Below, one piece after another: positions 55,001-64,000 of a DNA stretch of 64,000 nt. This stretch comes from Mermis nigrescens (Eukaryota > Nematoda > Enoplea > Mermithida > Mermithidae). The DNA lies in contig JAVLUZ010000143.1 in the NCBI GenBank assembly GCA_036768485.1, forward strand, positions 5,384,346 to 5,448,345, written 5' to 3'. Made by a program: the position numbers and the translations under genes. Every line of letters begins with the position of its first letter. Within the stretch, counting starts at the first letter, position 1. Under the pieces are notes generated by a model. That model ran no database searches and had not been told where the DNA came from. It saw only the letters and a program-made list of their open reading frames with translations.

Positions 55001-56812
55001 AAAGTTTTTCTAAGGAGGGATGAAAACTCCCAAACCCCCTCCACGCCCACCTGTGACCCGGACCCAACGTTGCTAAAAATTTTTGACCCGGACTCGACTT
55101 CCTCAAAATCTTGGACATCCGGCGGATCCCCCAAGTCGATAAACCCCCAGAATTAAAGTTCCGGTGCAAGTTTTGGCAATTTCGCCCCATGTGACCTCCC
55201 AGAATTTGACTGCTGCCCATGTATGGTTACCAGTTGCCGCTGGCTTGGCTATGTGTACATAGCACGGCAGTTTAGGGATTCTAAACTGAAAGCGGCTGCT
55301 CATCCTATAGAATGTTATTTTTTATTTTTTTAAAATCTTTTCCTTTCTACTTTTGGGCTAAAATGTGTTTTTATGTCTCTTTTTCAGTGGTTTTTGGCGT
55401 TTGATCAACACTAAATCCTTTTTAACCCCCTCACCTAAGGTGGCCGACCGCTTACACCCATTACATACATACACATAGGGAAGGGGGCATTACGTCCGCT
55501 GAAGGGTCAAAAAGCTAGGTACTGTCCAGCGATTTGAGCCAAAAATAGTGTATTTTCGAGCAATTTCGACGGAAAAATACCATAAATTCAATTTGTTGTA
55601 CCGAAAATCCCGTATTTTACCCTTTCCTGACCCCAAAATCTTGATTTTACTCCTTCCTGGCCAACCTAACCTTGTGCACATAATGACCCATCACCCAAAA
55701 TGTTGCGTTGCGTTGTTTTTTACACGATGTATATACAAATTCGCTCAGCGTTGAAATCAAACTATATACAACCCCGAGATCTTTCTTAGTCGTATAAGGC
55801 TAATATTTTTTTTTGTTTTTCAACATAGTTCTGAGCTCCGTATTATTTTTTATGATTCCATTTCGTAGCTGTGCATGATCATTGGATTGCGCATTTAATA
55901 AATTTCATTCAATGGTTCAATAGGATCTGCAAAGTGTAGACGTATGTACTGATAACATTTTTATTTTGTATTCAGTCTCACGCGTGACCACACCTGGGCG
56001 TGGGGGTTTGAGGTATGGAATCCCCCTGAAAAACCATAATACCCCCAGAATTCAATTTCTGAAATTTGTTTTTGTTATGTTCGCAATTTTTTGATGCCAA
56101 TGGGTAATGATCGATGAGAAACGTTGAAATTTGGTATTTTTTTCCGCCATATTACAATTTTTAAGACAATTTTTTGATCTTTGAAAAATCTTGCAACCCC
56201 CCCCAGAATTTTCGTGCCGCCCACCTATGCTTATGACTGTAAAGTTTGCTTTGTTTTAGTTATCAGGGTTCAAAAGACATTGCTTCACGACCGTTTGATA
56301 CGGTTGGTAACTCGATTCTTCTAGTTAGTTCAATAGTAGGGTGGCGCTGGCGACGGGTCCAATTTTTCCAAACTTCGGGTCCGGGTCTTGGAGTAAAGGG
56401 TCCAGTCCAGATCCCCCACGCCCTTGAGTGGTAGCAACGTAATTGTCTCTGCAATCAAATGGAATAAACAAATTATTTATAGATCAAAAAGACGAACTTT
56501 TTGCTACAATTAATGAACTTTCATTCAAGTTTTCGTCAATCAATCATTAATTTCATTCAGATTTTCCGTAAATAGGCATGTCACAGCACGATGAAACAAA
56601 CCCTGATCTAGCAACTTCTGACATCTAGCTAACTGAGCCTTGAAATTTGTCCTTCTCGTGATATAAACATCATTTAAGCGAGTAGGAAAACGTGGAGGCA
56701 ACCTTTTTCTCAATTCATACTCTTCTAAGTCGAAATTCGACTTCGATGGCGCATTACTCCTGTCTTCCAAGCTCTTTTTGGAACTTCCTGGCAATTGACG
56801 GTCTTCGTCCAT
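52042..56812 (-). CDS. POP7: POP7 / RPP20, RNase P and RNase MRP protein subunit
   Basis: Exon 1 (56812-56602) and exon 2 (52316-52042) join in phase 1 across G/GC to 161 aa. The protein is an Alba-fold RNA binder that pairs with Rpp25 on the P3 stem of RNase P and MRP RNA in the nucleolus. Exon 1 has LRKRLPPRFPTRLNDVYI and the highly conserved TNFKAQLARCQKLLD; exon 2 has YEQIFIHGLGSAINRAINL, LQIKRRGLGTLDI, AINTSTVDVTDD, a short acidic spacer and HLSAVHIKLF. The protein is longer than human POP7 (140 aa) through an N-terminal acidic/serine segment and an unusual C-terminal tail (LCHQSSRRLLIST...). The intron holds about 4.3 kb of MITEs. Confidence 0.94.
53356..53820. repeat. hAT-like end and M2 fragments in the POP7 intron
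   Basis: A TAGGGTGGCACGGCAACAGG terminus followed by GACCCGG words (53363-53480) is broken by M2 bodies (53473-53650 and 53650-53760); GACCCGGCTATC text resumes at 53765. The same CCCGGAC wording occurs at 55055-55100 and, with a TAGGGTGGC end, at 56337. These look like pieces of one hAT family cut up by M2. Confidence 0.5.
53930..54071 (+). pseudogene. Short coding-like relic, family unknown
   Basis: The frame reads MFSNEFDFDEIKAEERLET, a stop, then ITARSPVFAELFAERRKFLKV, ending in TAA. Composition is protein-like, but the stop and the isolation between repeat ends suggest a remnant of the TAGGGTGGC element's protein. Confidence 0.2.
54263..55060. repeat. M2, M2 and M3 cluster in the POP7 intron
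   Basis: About 54263-54418 is an M2-like tail set, 54485-54640 an M2 body, and 54650-55055 an M3 element (TGCATAGGAATTCTGGGGG start, exact hairpin word at 54848-54860, ending CCCACCTGTGACC). Confidence 0.6.
55985..56230. repeat. M2 MITE in the POP7 intron
   Basis: CCACACCTGGGCGTGGGGG to GTGCCGCCCACCTATGC with all M2 body blocks. The flanking bases do not form a clear duplication. Confidence 0.65.
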
Positions 56813-56944
56813 TTTATCCAGTGAGTGAAGGCATTCGCTATTTAGTGATGCTTATTCGCTTCTCGACATATAATTTTGCACTGCTTGTACTACGGAGTAA
56901 AATATTACAGAACCGGCTAAACAGAAGAGCTTCATGACCATAAC

Positions 56945-58200
56945 CATACATACGTGTAGAGCATGAGAATTCTCACGTACAGCATAAAAATTCTGCGGGG
57001 TCAGCATTAAAACTTTTTTATAAAGTGTCTTATTTAACTTAGAAACGATGCTACGCGTCAAAAACGCCTTTATTTGACGTTCCTGTCGATGCTCGTCCTT
57101 TCTAGAACATGAACACATGAAAAAATTTCGAAAAAATTCGAGTAACGTAAAAATATAGTCAAAAACTGAGCATATGGCATGAAACGCCGAAAATATGACG
57201 CTTTTGAGCCAAAAGATCGCTAAAAACGCTTGAAACAGCACATTCTTTAAGATTCTTGGAAAATTCTCACTTCTGAGGGAACGGACAGCGGACTCGCTCG
57301 GATAGTATTTCGCGGGGGTCGGGTCAGCAGCAGACATGCACAGCATGGGAATTCTGGGGGAGGGGTGTGAAATCTTAGAGTGCCTTTTTCGGTCCTAAAA
57401 ATAATGGGTACCACAGGTGGGCAGCATTTAAATTCCGGGGGCTGAGGAGTACAAAATTTTTCAAAGGTCAAAAAATTGTCTTAAAAACGGTGGTATGGCG
57501 AAAAAAACACCATTTTTCAACGTTTCTCATCAATCACTATCCAATGGCATCAAAAAATTGCGGGAAAAAATTTTCAAAAATTGAATTCATGGTTGATATT
57601 TTGGTTTCTGGGGGAGGTATTCTGCCTTCTGGGGGTGCATACCATACCTGAGCGCGGGGAGGGCTTTGGGGGGTGTGCACCCTCGAAACCAACCCCCCAG
57701 AATTCAATTTTTGAAAATTTTTCTGTTTTTTCGCAATTTTTTGATGCCAATGGATAGTGCTCGATGAGAAACGTTGAAAAATGGTGTTTTTCGCCTTACC
57801 ACAATTTTTAAGGCCATTTTTCGACCTTTGAAAAACCTTGCACCACTCCCCCCAACTTTTGTGCCGCCTACCTAAGGTGCATACCTCCGAACCCCCCTTC
57901 TCCCCCACGCCCACCTATGGTGGGTTCGCGTCAAAAACATCGTTTTTCGGCGTTTCTGACGACACTCTATCGTTCTAGAGCATGAAAAACGAAAATTTCA
58001 AAAAAATCAAAGTCGAATAAATTGAACAAAATAAGTCAACCGAAAATTTGACACTTTAGAGCAAATAGATAGCCAAAATTCTTAAAAAAACGCCTTTTCT
58101 ACGAATTTCCAGAAAAATTTTGGAAACTTACGAAAAATTGCCATTTCTGGGAGGGTGAAAAATTTTCTGAGGGGAGTGAAAATTTGTCCAGACGATGGGT
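56945..58200. repeat. M3 copies with a double M2 insertion upstream of POP7
   Basis: 56945-57300 is an M3 copy. 57335-57417 plus 57919-58200 is a second M3 copy (ACATGCACAGCATGGGAATTC) split by two M2 bodies in opposite orientation (57418-57918). TGGGTA at the left and TGGGTT at the right of the double insert look like a decayed 6-bp duplication. Confidence 0.6.
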
Positions 58201-58599
58201 TAAACCCAGGGCGTGAGGGGGATTAGAGGGTATGCACCCCCAGAACCCCAGAAACCAAAATACCACCAGAATTCAATTTTTGAAATTTTTTTTGATTTTT
58301 TTCGCAATTTTTTGATACCAATGGATAGTGTTCGATCAGAAACGTTAGAAAATGATGTTTATTTCGCCATGCCACCATTTAATTAAGGCCATTTTTTGAC
58401 CTCTGAAAAACTCTTGCACCCCCCCCAGAAATTTAATGCCGCCCAGCAGATTTAAGGAAGGCGGGGGCGGCCCCCCCCCATTGGCCAAAAATATTTGGCG
58501 AGATAAAGAATGGATATGCAATTTGCAATGATTTTTGGCCGTCAGTGACCACAATTTCTCAAATTTTCCCGGCGCTACGCGCCGGACGATACCTATTAA

Positions 58600-59783
58600 C
58601 AGTGTTGTTTTTTTTTTTGCACGGGCCTCTTTGCACCGTGCAAAAAACCTCCCAAAATCCTTTTGCACGACCGAAAATTTTTTTGTACAGTGTATTTTAT
58701 ATACAAAAATTTTCCGCGCTTCGCGCGGTAGGATACTGTATGTTTAGCCCTTATATTTTTCACACTATGTTTACCCTGAGAAAAACGACAGATTTGCGAT
58801 TTCTGTAACAAATTTTCAGCACATTTAATAGTTTCTGCAGGAATTTAATGCTCAAAAAATAAAATGACATATTTTTCTAGCGATTCATGTTATAAGTGGA
58901 AGTCGCACGAAGCGCGAAAATTTTTTCTCATTTTCGAGCCAGAAAATCTTAAAAATGATCAAATGTAAAATTTTATTTGAAATGTTTATGCTGAAAATAT
59001 CTATAGAAGTGAAGAAATCGCACGAAGCGCGAAACTTTATTGGGATTTTCCAAAAAAAGCACTTCAGATTTTTCACTTTCTAGCACTGAAAAATGTGTAA
59101 AAAACAACACTGTAATGCTAAAATTAAAATAGGGCTCCAATCGTCATAATTATCGAAATCCTCTTTAAAAACATATGAAAGCTCTGAAAATGGCATGAGT
59201 AAAAAATGAAAAATAGCGTAATTACCTATTAACATGACGCAGAAAAACTTAATTAACAATTTGTAGGCACTGAAAGTAAAACGAAAAACCTAATGATTCG
59301 TTTAACCTGGTCTAGAAATTTACTACATTAGGGAAAAGTGTCGAAAAAAGGCATGGGACATCAAGCACTAGTACCGAAAATCTTTGCATTTTTTCCAAAA
59401 AATGCTCATTTGAAACTTTTTGCACTTTTAAAATTGGGTGACCTTTGAAAAAAGTAAAACAAGCTAAAACAAGATCCACTTCTTGCTAATTTGGTAATGG
59501 AATACGCAGAGTAAAATAAGCCTGTCTGCATCAGAAATGAAAATAGGATGAAAAATTGGACTCAGTGGGCGTGCTAGAAAGACAATAAGATATTTTGGTG
59601 TTATCCGGCGCGAAGCGCCGAAAATTTTTTGAAAATTTGATTTTAAAGTGACCTGGGCGTTCAAAAATCGACATATTTTACATAATTTTTGCCCAAATTT
59701 TTCTTTGCACCGTGCAAAGATCACCAAATTTTTTCTTTGCACGGGCCCAAAAAAGTTTGCACTGTGCAAATAAAAAAACACTG
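58600..59783. mobile_element. hAT-type element with TTTGCACGGTGCAAA motifs, level 3
   Basis: Begins CAGTGTTGTTTTTTTTTTTGC and ends GCAAATAAAAAAACACTG. A perfect 8-bp duplication CCTATTAA lies at 58592-58599 and 59784-59791. The ends resemble M1, but the subterminal fold-back word is GCACGGTGCAAA instead of GTACATGTACAAA, so it is a sister family. The body contains CGCACGAAGCGCG variants and one exact hairpin word (59607-59619). Confidence 0.9.
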
Positions 59784-59823
59784 CCTATTAATGACTTTAT
59801 TTACTTTCTTGGCGACCTGGAAG

Positions 59824-60493
59824 CACGGTTTTTTTGTATTCGGCAAAGATTTTTCCCGATGTACAAAGACTTTTCGGGACCGTCTTTGTACATGTACAAA
59901 GATTTTCGGGAAGACAAAAACTGTAAAAAAAGGTCTGAAGTTCGCCAAAATTTCGGCGCTTCGCGCTGGAATGAGTAATTGTATATCCTATATATCTTTA
60001 TAATAGCATAAATCGCATTTCGAAAGGAAAAATGTCAAACTGCCCTCATAAAGCCAGGAATTCGCCAAAATACACTACCAAAGGTCGAACAACTGTTTTT
60101 ACCACACTTAAGTCGCTACCATACGTGGGCAGCAAGAAAATTCTGGGGGTACAAGATTTTTTTGAAGGTCGAAAAATGGCCTTAAAAATGGTAGTATGGC
60201 GATAAAAACACCATTTTTCGACGTTTCTCATCAAGCACTATCCATTGGCATCAAAAAATTGCGAAAAAACGAAAAAAAAAATTTTCAAAAATTGAATTCT
60301 GGGGGGGGTATTTTGATTTCTGGGAGGGGGTATTTTGGTTTCTGGGGGGCATACCCCCCAACCCCCCACGCCCAGGTGTGGTTGCTAACGTACTATATCA
60401 TAGTACACAAAAATTTCTGTGTACAAAATGTACAAAGACTTTTAGGGACCATCTTTGTACATGTACAAACGGACCTTGTACAAAAAAACACTG
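59824..60493. mobile_element. M1 MITE, level 3 of the nest
   Basis: Begins CACGGTTTTTTTGTATTCGG and ends CTTGTACAAAAAAACACTG. A perfect 8-bp duplication CCTGGAAG lies at 59816-59823 and 60494-60501. It is interrupted by an M2 element. Confidence 0.9.
60119..60381. mobile_element. M2 MITE inside M1, level 4 of the nest
   Basis: CCATACGTGGGC to GCCCAGGTGTGG, flanked by TCGCTA and TTGCTA (60113-60118 and 60382-60387), five of six bases. The M1 text TCGCTA...ACGTACTAT is restored when it is removed. Confidence 0.85.
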
Positions 60494-61054
60494 CCTGGAA
60501 GCCATTTTCTGTTCATGTAGGTTTCAAAGCAATTTTAACAGCAGAAACAGCTATTTTTGCATAGTTTTCTTCTATTTTTAATTAAAAATTTCGATGTTTC
60601 GCATCAAATGCTATAAATACAGGAAATCAAGCAGTAAATCATGCTCCTAGACGTCTATCCGCCTTAATTTCACGAATTTACCGGCGCTTCGCGCCAGATT
60701 TTTGTTAAACTAATGATTTTTTCGCACAAAATTGTCTAAAATTTTAAAATTTTACGAGGAAATATTGCGTCAAAAATGATTTTATGTAAAAGTATACAAT
60801 GTAAAACACCGAAAAAAATGATATTTCGTGCGTTAAGGGCAAATTTTGGACCTATTTTTGACTGTTTTTGGAAAAGTTGGGATACCGCCCCCCTTAGGAA
60901 AATCCTAGATCCGCCACTGCCGCCCACCTATGGTAAAACCCCCTCCCCCCAAGATCATGTATGGTCAGCAGCAATCCTCGGGTCTAAAGTTTACCAAACT
61001 CTATTGTTTTATAACTGATTAAATGATTTAGTAAATTTTACAGATCATTGCAGT

Positions 61055-61310
61055 GTTTTTTGTACAAATATACAAAGATGGTCCCCAAAAGTCTTTATAC
61101 ATTTTGTACGTGCAATTTTTCGGGCACTATAATATAATACAGCAGCGTTTTCAGTGTGGTAAAACATGATTTTTCGAACTTAGGTACTGTACTTTAGCTA
61201 ATTTTTGGGTTTCTGACGACAAAAAATACTAAAAATTGCCTCAAAACAAAAATTTGACATTTTTCCTTTCTAAATGCAATTTGTGGCATTATAAAGATAT
61301 AAAAAATAAT
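61055..61310. repeat. M1 fragment with intact left end
   Basis: CAGTGTTTTTTGTACAAATA start, through CAGCAGCGTTTTCAGTGTGG to TATAAAGATATAAAA; the right half is missing. Confidence 0.6.
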
Positions 61311-61634
61311 TATCTTACATAATCTCAGGGGATTGGAGGTTTCCATCCCCCAGAATTCGTGATTTTTCAACTTTCCAAAAATTTCCTGAAAATCCGCAGG
61401 GAAGGTGCTTTTTTAAAGCGTTTTAATCTATCTATTTGCTCAGAAGTGTCAAATTTTCGGTGCTTGGCGCCATATACTTATGTTTTGACTATATTTTGTC
61501 CAATTTGTTAGACTTTTTTAAATTTCTTCCGACTGTTTTTTATTTCTTTCAAAAAATTTTCATAGTTTTTATGCACTAGAAAGATAGCGCATCGAAAGAA
61601 ACGCCGATAAACGACGTTTTTGACGCATACCCAC

Positions 61635-62251
61635 CAGTGTTTTTTATACTCGGCAAAGATTTTTCCCGATGTACAAAGACTTTTCGGGACCGTCTTTGTA
61701 CATGTACAAAGATTTTTGGTAAGACAAAAATTGCAGAAAAGGTCTGAAATTCGCAAACAATTAAATGAGTAATTGTGTGTTCTATATATCTTTATAATGG
61801 CAGAAATTGCATTTCAAAGGGAAAAATGTCAAAAGAATCTCAAGACGATTCTTAGTGATTTTCGCCTTTATAGACCCAGAAATTAGCTGAAATACACTAC
61901 CAAAAGTCGAACAACTCTGTTTTTACCACACTAAAATCGCTACTGTACCATAATGTAGTACCCAAAAATTTAAAGATTTTTGGGAAGACAAAAATTGTAA
62001 AAAGGTGTATAATTCCCAATAATTTTCGGCGCTTCGCGCCGTTTTGACACAATTTTTAGTAATTTTTGGCGTCAAAAACCCAGAAATTAAATAAAATACA
62101 CTACCAAAGATCAAAAACCCTGTTTTACCACACTGAAATCGCTACTGTACTATATTATAGTACACAAAAATTTGCATGTACAAAATGTACAAAGACTTTT
62201 GGGAACCATCTTTGTACATGTACAAAGGGAACTTGTACAAAAAAAACACTG
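61635..62251. mobile_element. M1 MITE with near-perfect duplication
   Basis: CAGTGTTTTTTATACTCGG to TACAAAAAAAACACTG, flanked by ATACCCAC (61627-61634) and GTACCCAC (62252-62259), seven of eight. Hairpin word at 62028-62040. Confidence 0.87.
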
Positions 62252-62258
62252 GTACCCA

Positions 62259-62485
62259 CCATAGGTGGGCAGCACCGAAATTCTGGATGGGTGCAAGATT
62301 TTTCAAAGGTCAAAAAATAGTCTTAAAAATGGTGTTATGGCGAAAAACACCATTTGTCAACGTTTCTCATCGAGCAATATCCATTGGCATCTAAAAGCTG
62401 CAAAAAGAACAAACAAATTCAAGGGTGGATATTCGGCCTTCTGGGGGTGCACCCCCAAACCCCCCTCCCTCTCGCCCACGTAAGG
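62259..62485. mobile_element. M2 MITE, intact, landed in the M1 target duplication
   Basis: CCATAGGTGGGC to GCCCACGTAAGG with a perfect 6-bp duplication TACCCA (62253-62258 and 62486-62491). Those bases are themselves part of the M1 duplication, so M2 arrived after M1. Confidence 0.87.
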
Positions 62486-62569
62486 TACCCACCATTTCAG
62501 GCCGAAGAAGCACTTTGAAATTGTATCCCTTACCCCAGAATTCCCATGTTGTGCATGTCTGATAATTAC

Positions 62570-62705
62570 TCATTTCGGTACGAAGCGCTGAAAATTTTTG
62601 GAGATTCGAGACCTTTTTACAGTTTGTCTTCTAAAAATCCTTGTACATGTAAAAAGACGGTTCCGAAAAATACCTAAAAAATCTTCCCGATTACAAAAAA
62701 ACCGT
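62570..62705. repeat. M1 right-end fragment
   Basis: CATTTCGGTACGAAGCGCTG (worn hairpin word) to GATTACAAAAAAACCGTG; truncated on the left by the M3 end. Confidence 0.55.
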
Positions 62706-62777
62706 GTTTCATTGTAAACATCTAGGTGATAAAGATTGGCAAGGTATAGTCTAATGATTTTCCCGGCATTCGCCTCT

Positions 62778-62948
62778 CAGTCTGCTAAAAGTTGTGCAAA
62801 TCAAAACGATCTTAAAAGCTTGATATTGGTAATTTGTACGACCGAACGGCCATTGCGTAAAGAACAATTAAAAAACCTTCACGATTACCAAGTAACAATA
62901 AAAAAAGCTCTTACGATTATTTGGCGAACAAAATATTTAATGAACTAG
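62778..62948 (+). CDS. Possible terminal coding exon, unrecognised
   Basis: A pyrimidine-rich acceptor (CATTCGCCTCTCAG at about 62766-62779) precedes an open frame with protein-like composition: SAKSCANQNDLKSLILVICTT then ERPLRKEQLKNLHDYQVTIKKA and ending WRTKYLMN, TAG at 62946-62948. It is predicted largely helical and basic. No partner exon was found on either side and no AATAAA follows closely. It could equally be a relic. Confidence 0.28.
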   Translation, partial: QSAKSCANQNDLKSLILVICTTERPLRKEQLKNLHDYQVTIKKALTIIWRTKYLMN

Positions 62949-64000
62949 CATTTCAAGTTTTGAATTTAAAAAAATACGGAACATTAGAGTGTAAGAAATT
63001 AACACTTGCACGAGATGGTTTTGATAATACTAACGCAAGGTATATGATTTCCATGCAAGATGATAATATTTGACTAAGGGCCATAAAAATCAAAATATTT
63101 AATATTGAGATTGTCCGATGATATATTGCGAATCAGATCCGAACTGTACTACAGGACATAGCGTTCGGATTATTCAGAAAGATGAAATAGCCATTAGCCT
63201 ATTAGATTTTGATAAATAACACCTATGTTTGGCATTTATCCGGCGCCTATACCCAACAAAAATCACAAAATTGCTGATGTTTGTATCCGGAAAATTCTAT
63301 TTCTGCACACTTAGACGTTGCGAATGCAAACATTCAAAAACATCGAATTTCGAAAGCGCACAATTACACTTTAAAGTCTAATTTTTAGCGTTCAGCTTTT
63401 TAAGTCGCACAACGAAAGTAAACAGGGGAGTAGCTGGCCTTCTGAATTTAAGGGGACTAAAATTTCGAAATCGAATATCTCAACAACTACTTGTAAATAG
63501 GCAAAAATAATGATGTTTTTGAACTTTTCACAGCGAGATCTACGCCCTTACGCATTGAAAAATTTTAACAATTCTAATTTTATTCGAATTATTTCAAAAA
63601 GTAAGTTGTATGCAAATTAATTGGCGCGAAGCGCCATAAAATAATAGGGCTTATTAGTTCAAAAGTGTATTAAATCTAATCAGACGACCTTTCAGATGCG
63701 CATTAGAATTTTCCATTTTTTCCATTCGGGACCCTCGTAAAAGTAATCGTATTTCGACGATTTTTGGGAGACTATACCCCCAATCCCCGGCAACTATGCT
63801 ACCGAAAGTATAACTCAATAAACGATTTAAGTATAGATATGAGTAATGATCTATTATTTTAGAGTCAAGAACAAGGAAAACAGTTTATAAGCGCATTTCG
63901 TCTACCGATATAGGTTAAAAATACTTAAATATTAATCTTTTTGTGTTTTCCAAAAATTTTCTTGCTTCTACCGTTGTAACCTATAAAATTTCAGCATAGC
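62949..64000. other. No gene recognised; one isolated hairpin word
   Basis: AT-rich sequence to the right edge. An exact GGCGCGAAGCGCC lies at 63623-63635 without recognisable M1, M3 or H1 context. Confidence 0.35.

Larger units (their letters stand above)
58447..60919. mobile_element. H1 hAT-type element, level 2 of the nest
   Basis: Starts CAGATTTAAGGAAGGCGGGG (a worn CAGTGGCGGATT end) and ends AATCCTAGATCCGCCACTG. Flanks CCGCCCAG (58439-58446) and CCGCCCAC (60920-60927) match at seven of eight bases. The body text is the same as the H1 copy in Aph-1 intron 4 (GGCGAGATAAAGAATGGATA, TTCTGTTCATGTAGG, hairpin word at 60683-60695). It carries two further insertions. Confidence 0.88.
58195..60933. 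mobile_element. M2 MITE split by a 2.5-kb H1 element (outer level of a nest)
   Basis: 58195-58446 carries the M2 body up to AATGCCGCCCAG; the missing terminus CCGCCCACCTATGG is found only at 60920-60933, after the H1 insertion. This host element defines level 1 of the nest. Confidence 0.8.
61325..62565. repeat. M3 element (inverted) holding M1 and M2 side by side
   Basis: The left part 61325-61634 and right part 62486-62565 form one M3 when joined (GACGCATACCCACCATTTCAGG across the junction, then AGAATTCCCATGTTGTGCATG). Confidence 0.7.

Overview
The window is eukaryotic nuclear DNA from an animal. It is AT-rich and holds four split protein genes with GT-AG introns. Nearly all other recognisable sequence is transposable elements. 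The Aph-1 and MANF proteins look arthropod-like by my recollection of insect orthologues (for example an LSLLISS...VPL stretch and VSCLTLLN in Aph-1), but I cannot name a species. One 100-N assembly gap lies at 51765-51864.

Genes I could assemble exon by exon with consistent splice phases: (1) MANF (ARMET), plus strand, four exons, 6883-12923, 171 aa, all eight cysteines present. (2) Aph-1, the gamma-secretase subunit, plus strand, six exons, 27645-42726, 290 aa. (3) A p24/TMED cargo-receptor gene, minus strand, two exons found, 49482-46059. (4) POP7 (RPP20, RNase P/MRP subunit), minus strand, two exons, 56812-52042, 161 aa. A probable last coding exon of an unknown gene enters from the left edge (1-249), and a second uncertain exon lies at 62778-62948. 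MANF, TMED and Aph-1 are secretory-pathway or membrane proteins, but nothing suggests the genes act as a unit.

Repeats by region: 1777-4112 is a hAT-type element with an 8-bp target duplication. 4219-4771 is an inverted-repeat element holding a near-perfect palindrome. 13963-14729 is another hAT-type element. 15460-25913 is a hAT-like element carrying a CR1-like LINE (LINE-B), itself split by two antisense copies of a second CR1-like LINE (LINE-A) whose ORF1 has a PHD finger. 26205-27043 is a foldback element built from about 40-bp palindromic units. 34507-36390 is a three-level hAT nest inside Aph-1 intron 4. 50311-51130 is a PIF/Harbinger relic. 58195-60933 is a nest four levels deep.

Names used for recurring families (mine): M1 = MITE with ends CAGTGTTTTTT and 8-bp duplications (hAT-type); M2 = MITE with ends CCAYACRTGGGC and 6-bp duplications; M3 = element with ends like ACCATACATGCACAGCATGGG; M4 = related family sharing the GCACAGCAT end but with a different body; H1 = hAT-type element with ends CAGTGGCGGATCTA. 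A 13-bp word, GGCGCGAAGCGCC, which can fold as a GAA-loop mini-hairpin, is scattered through several of these otherwise unrelated families.
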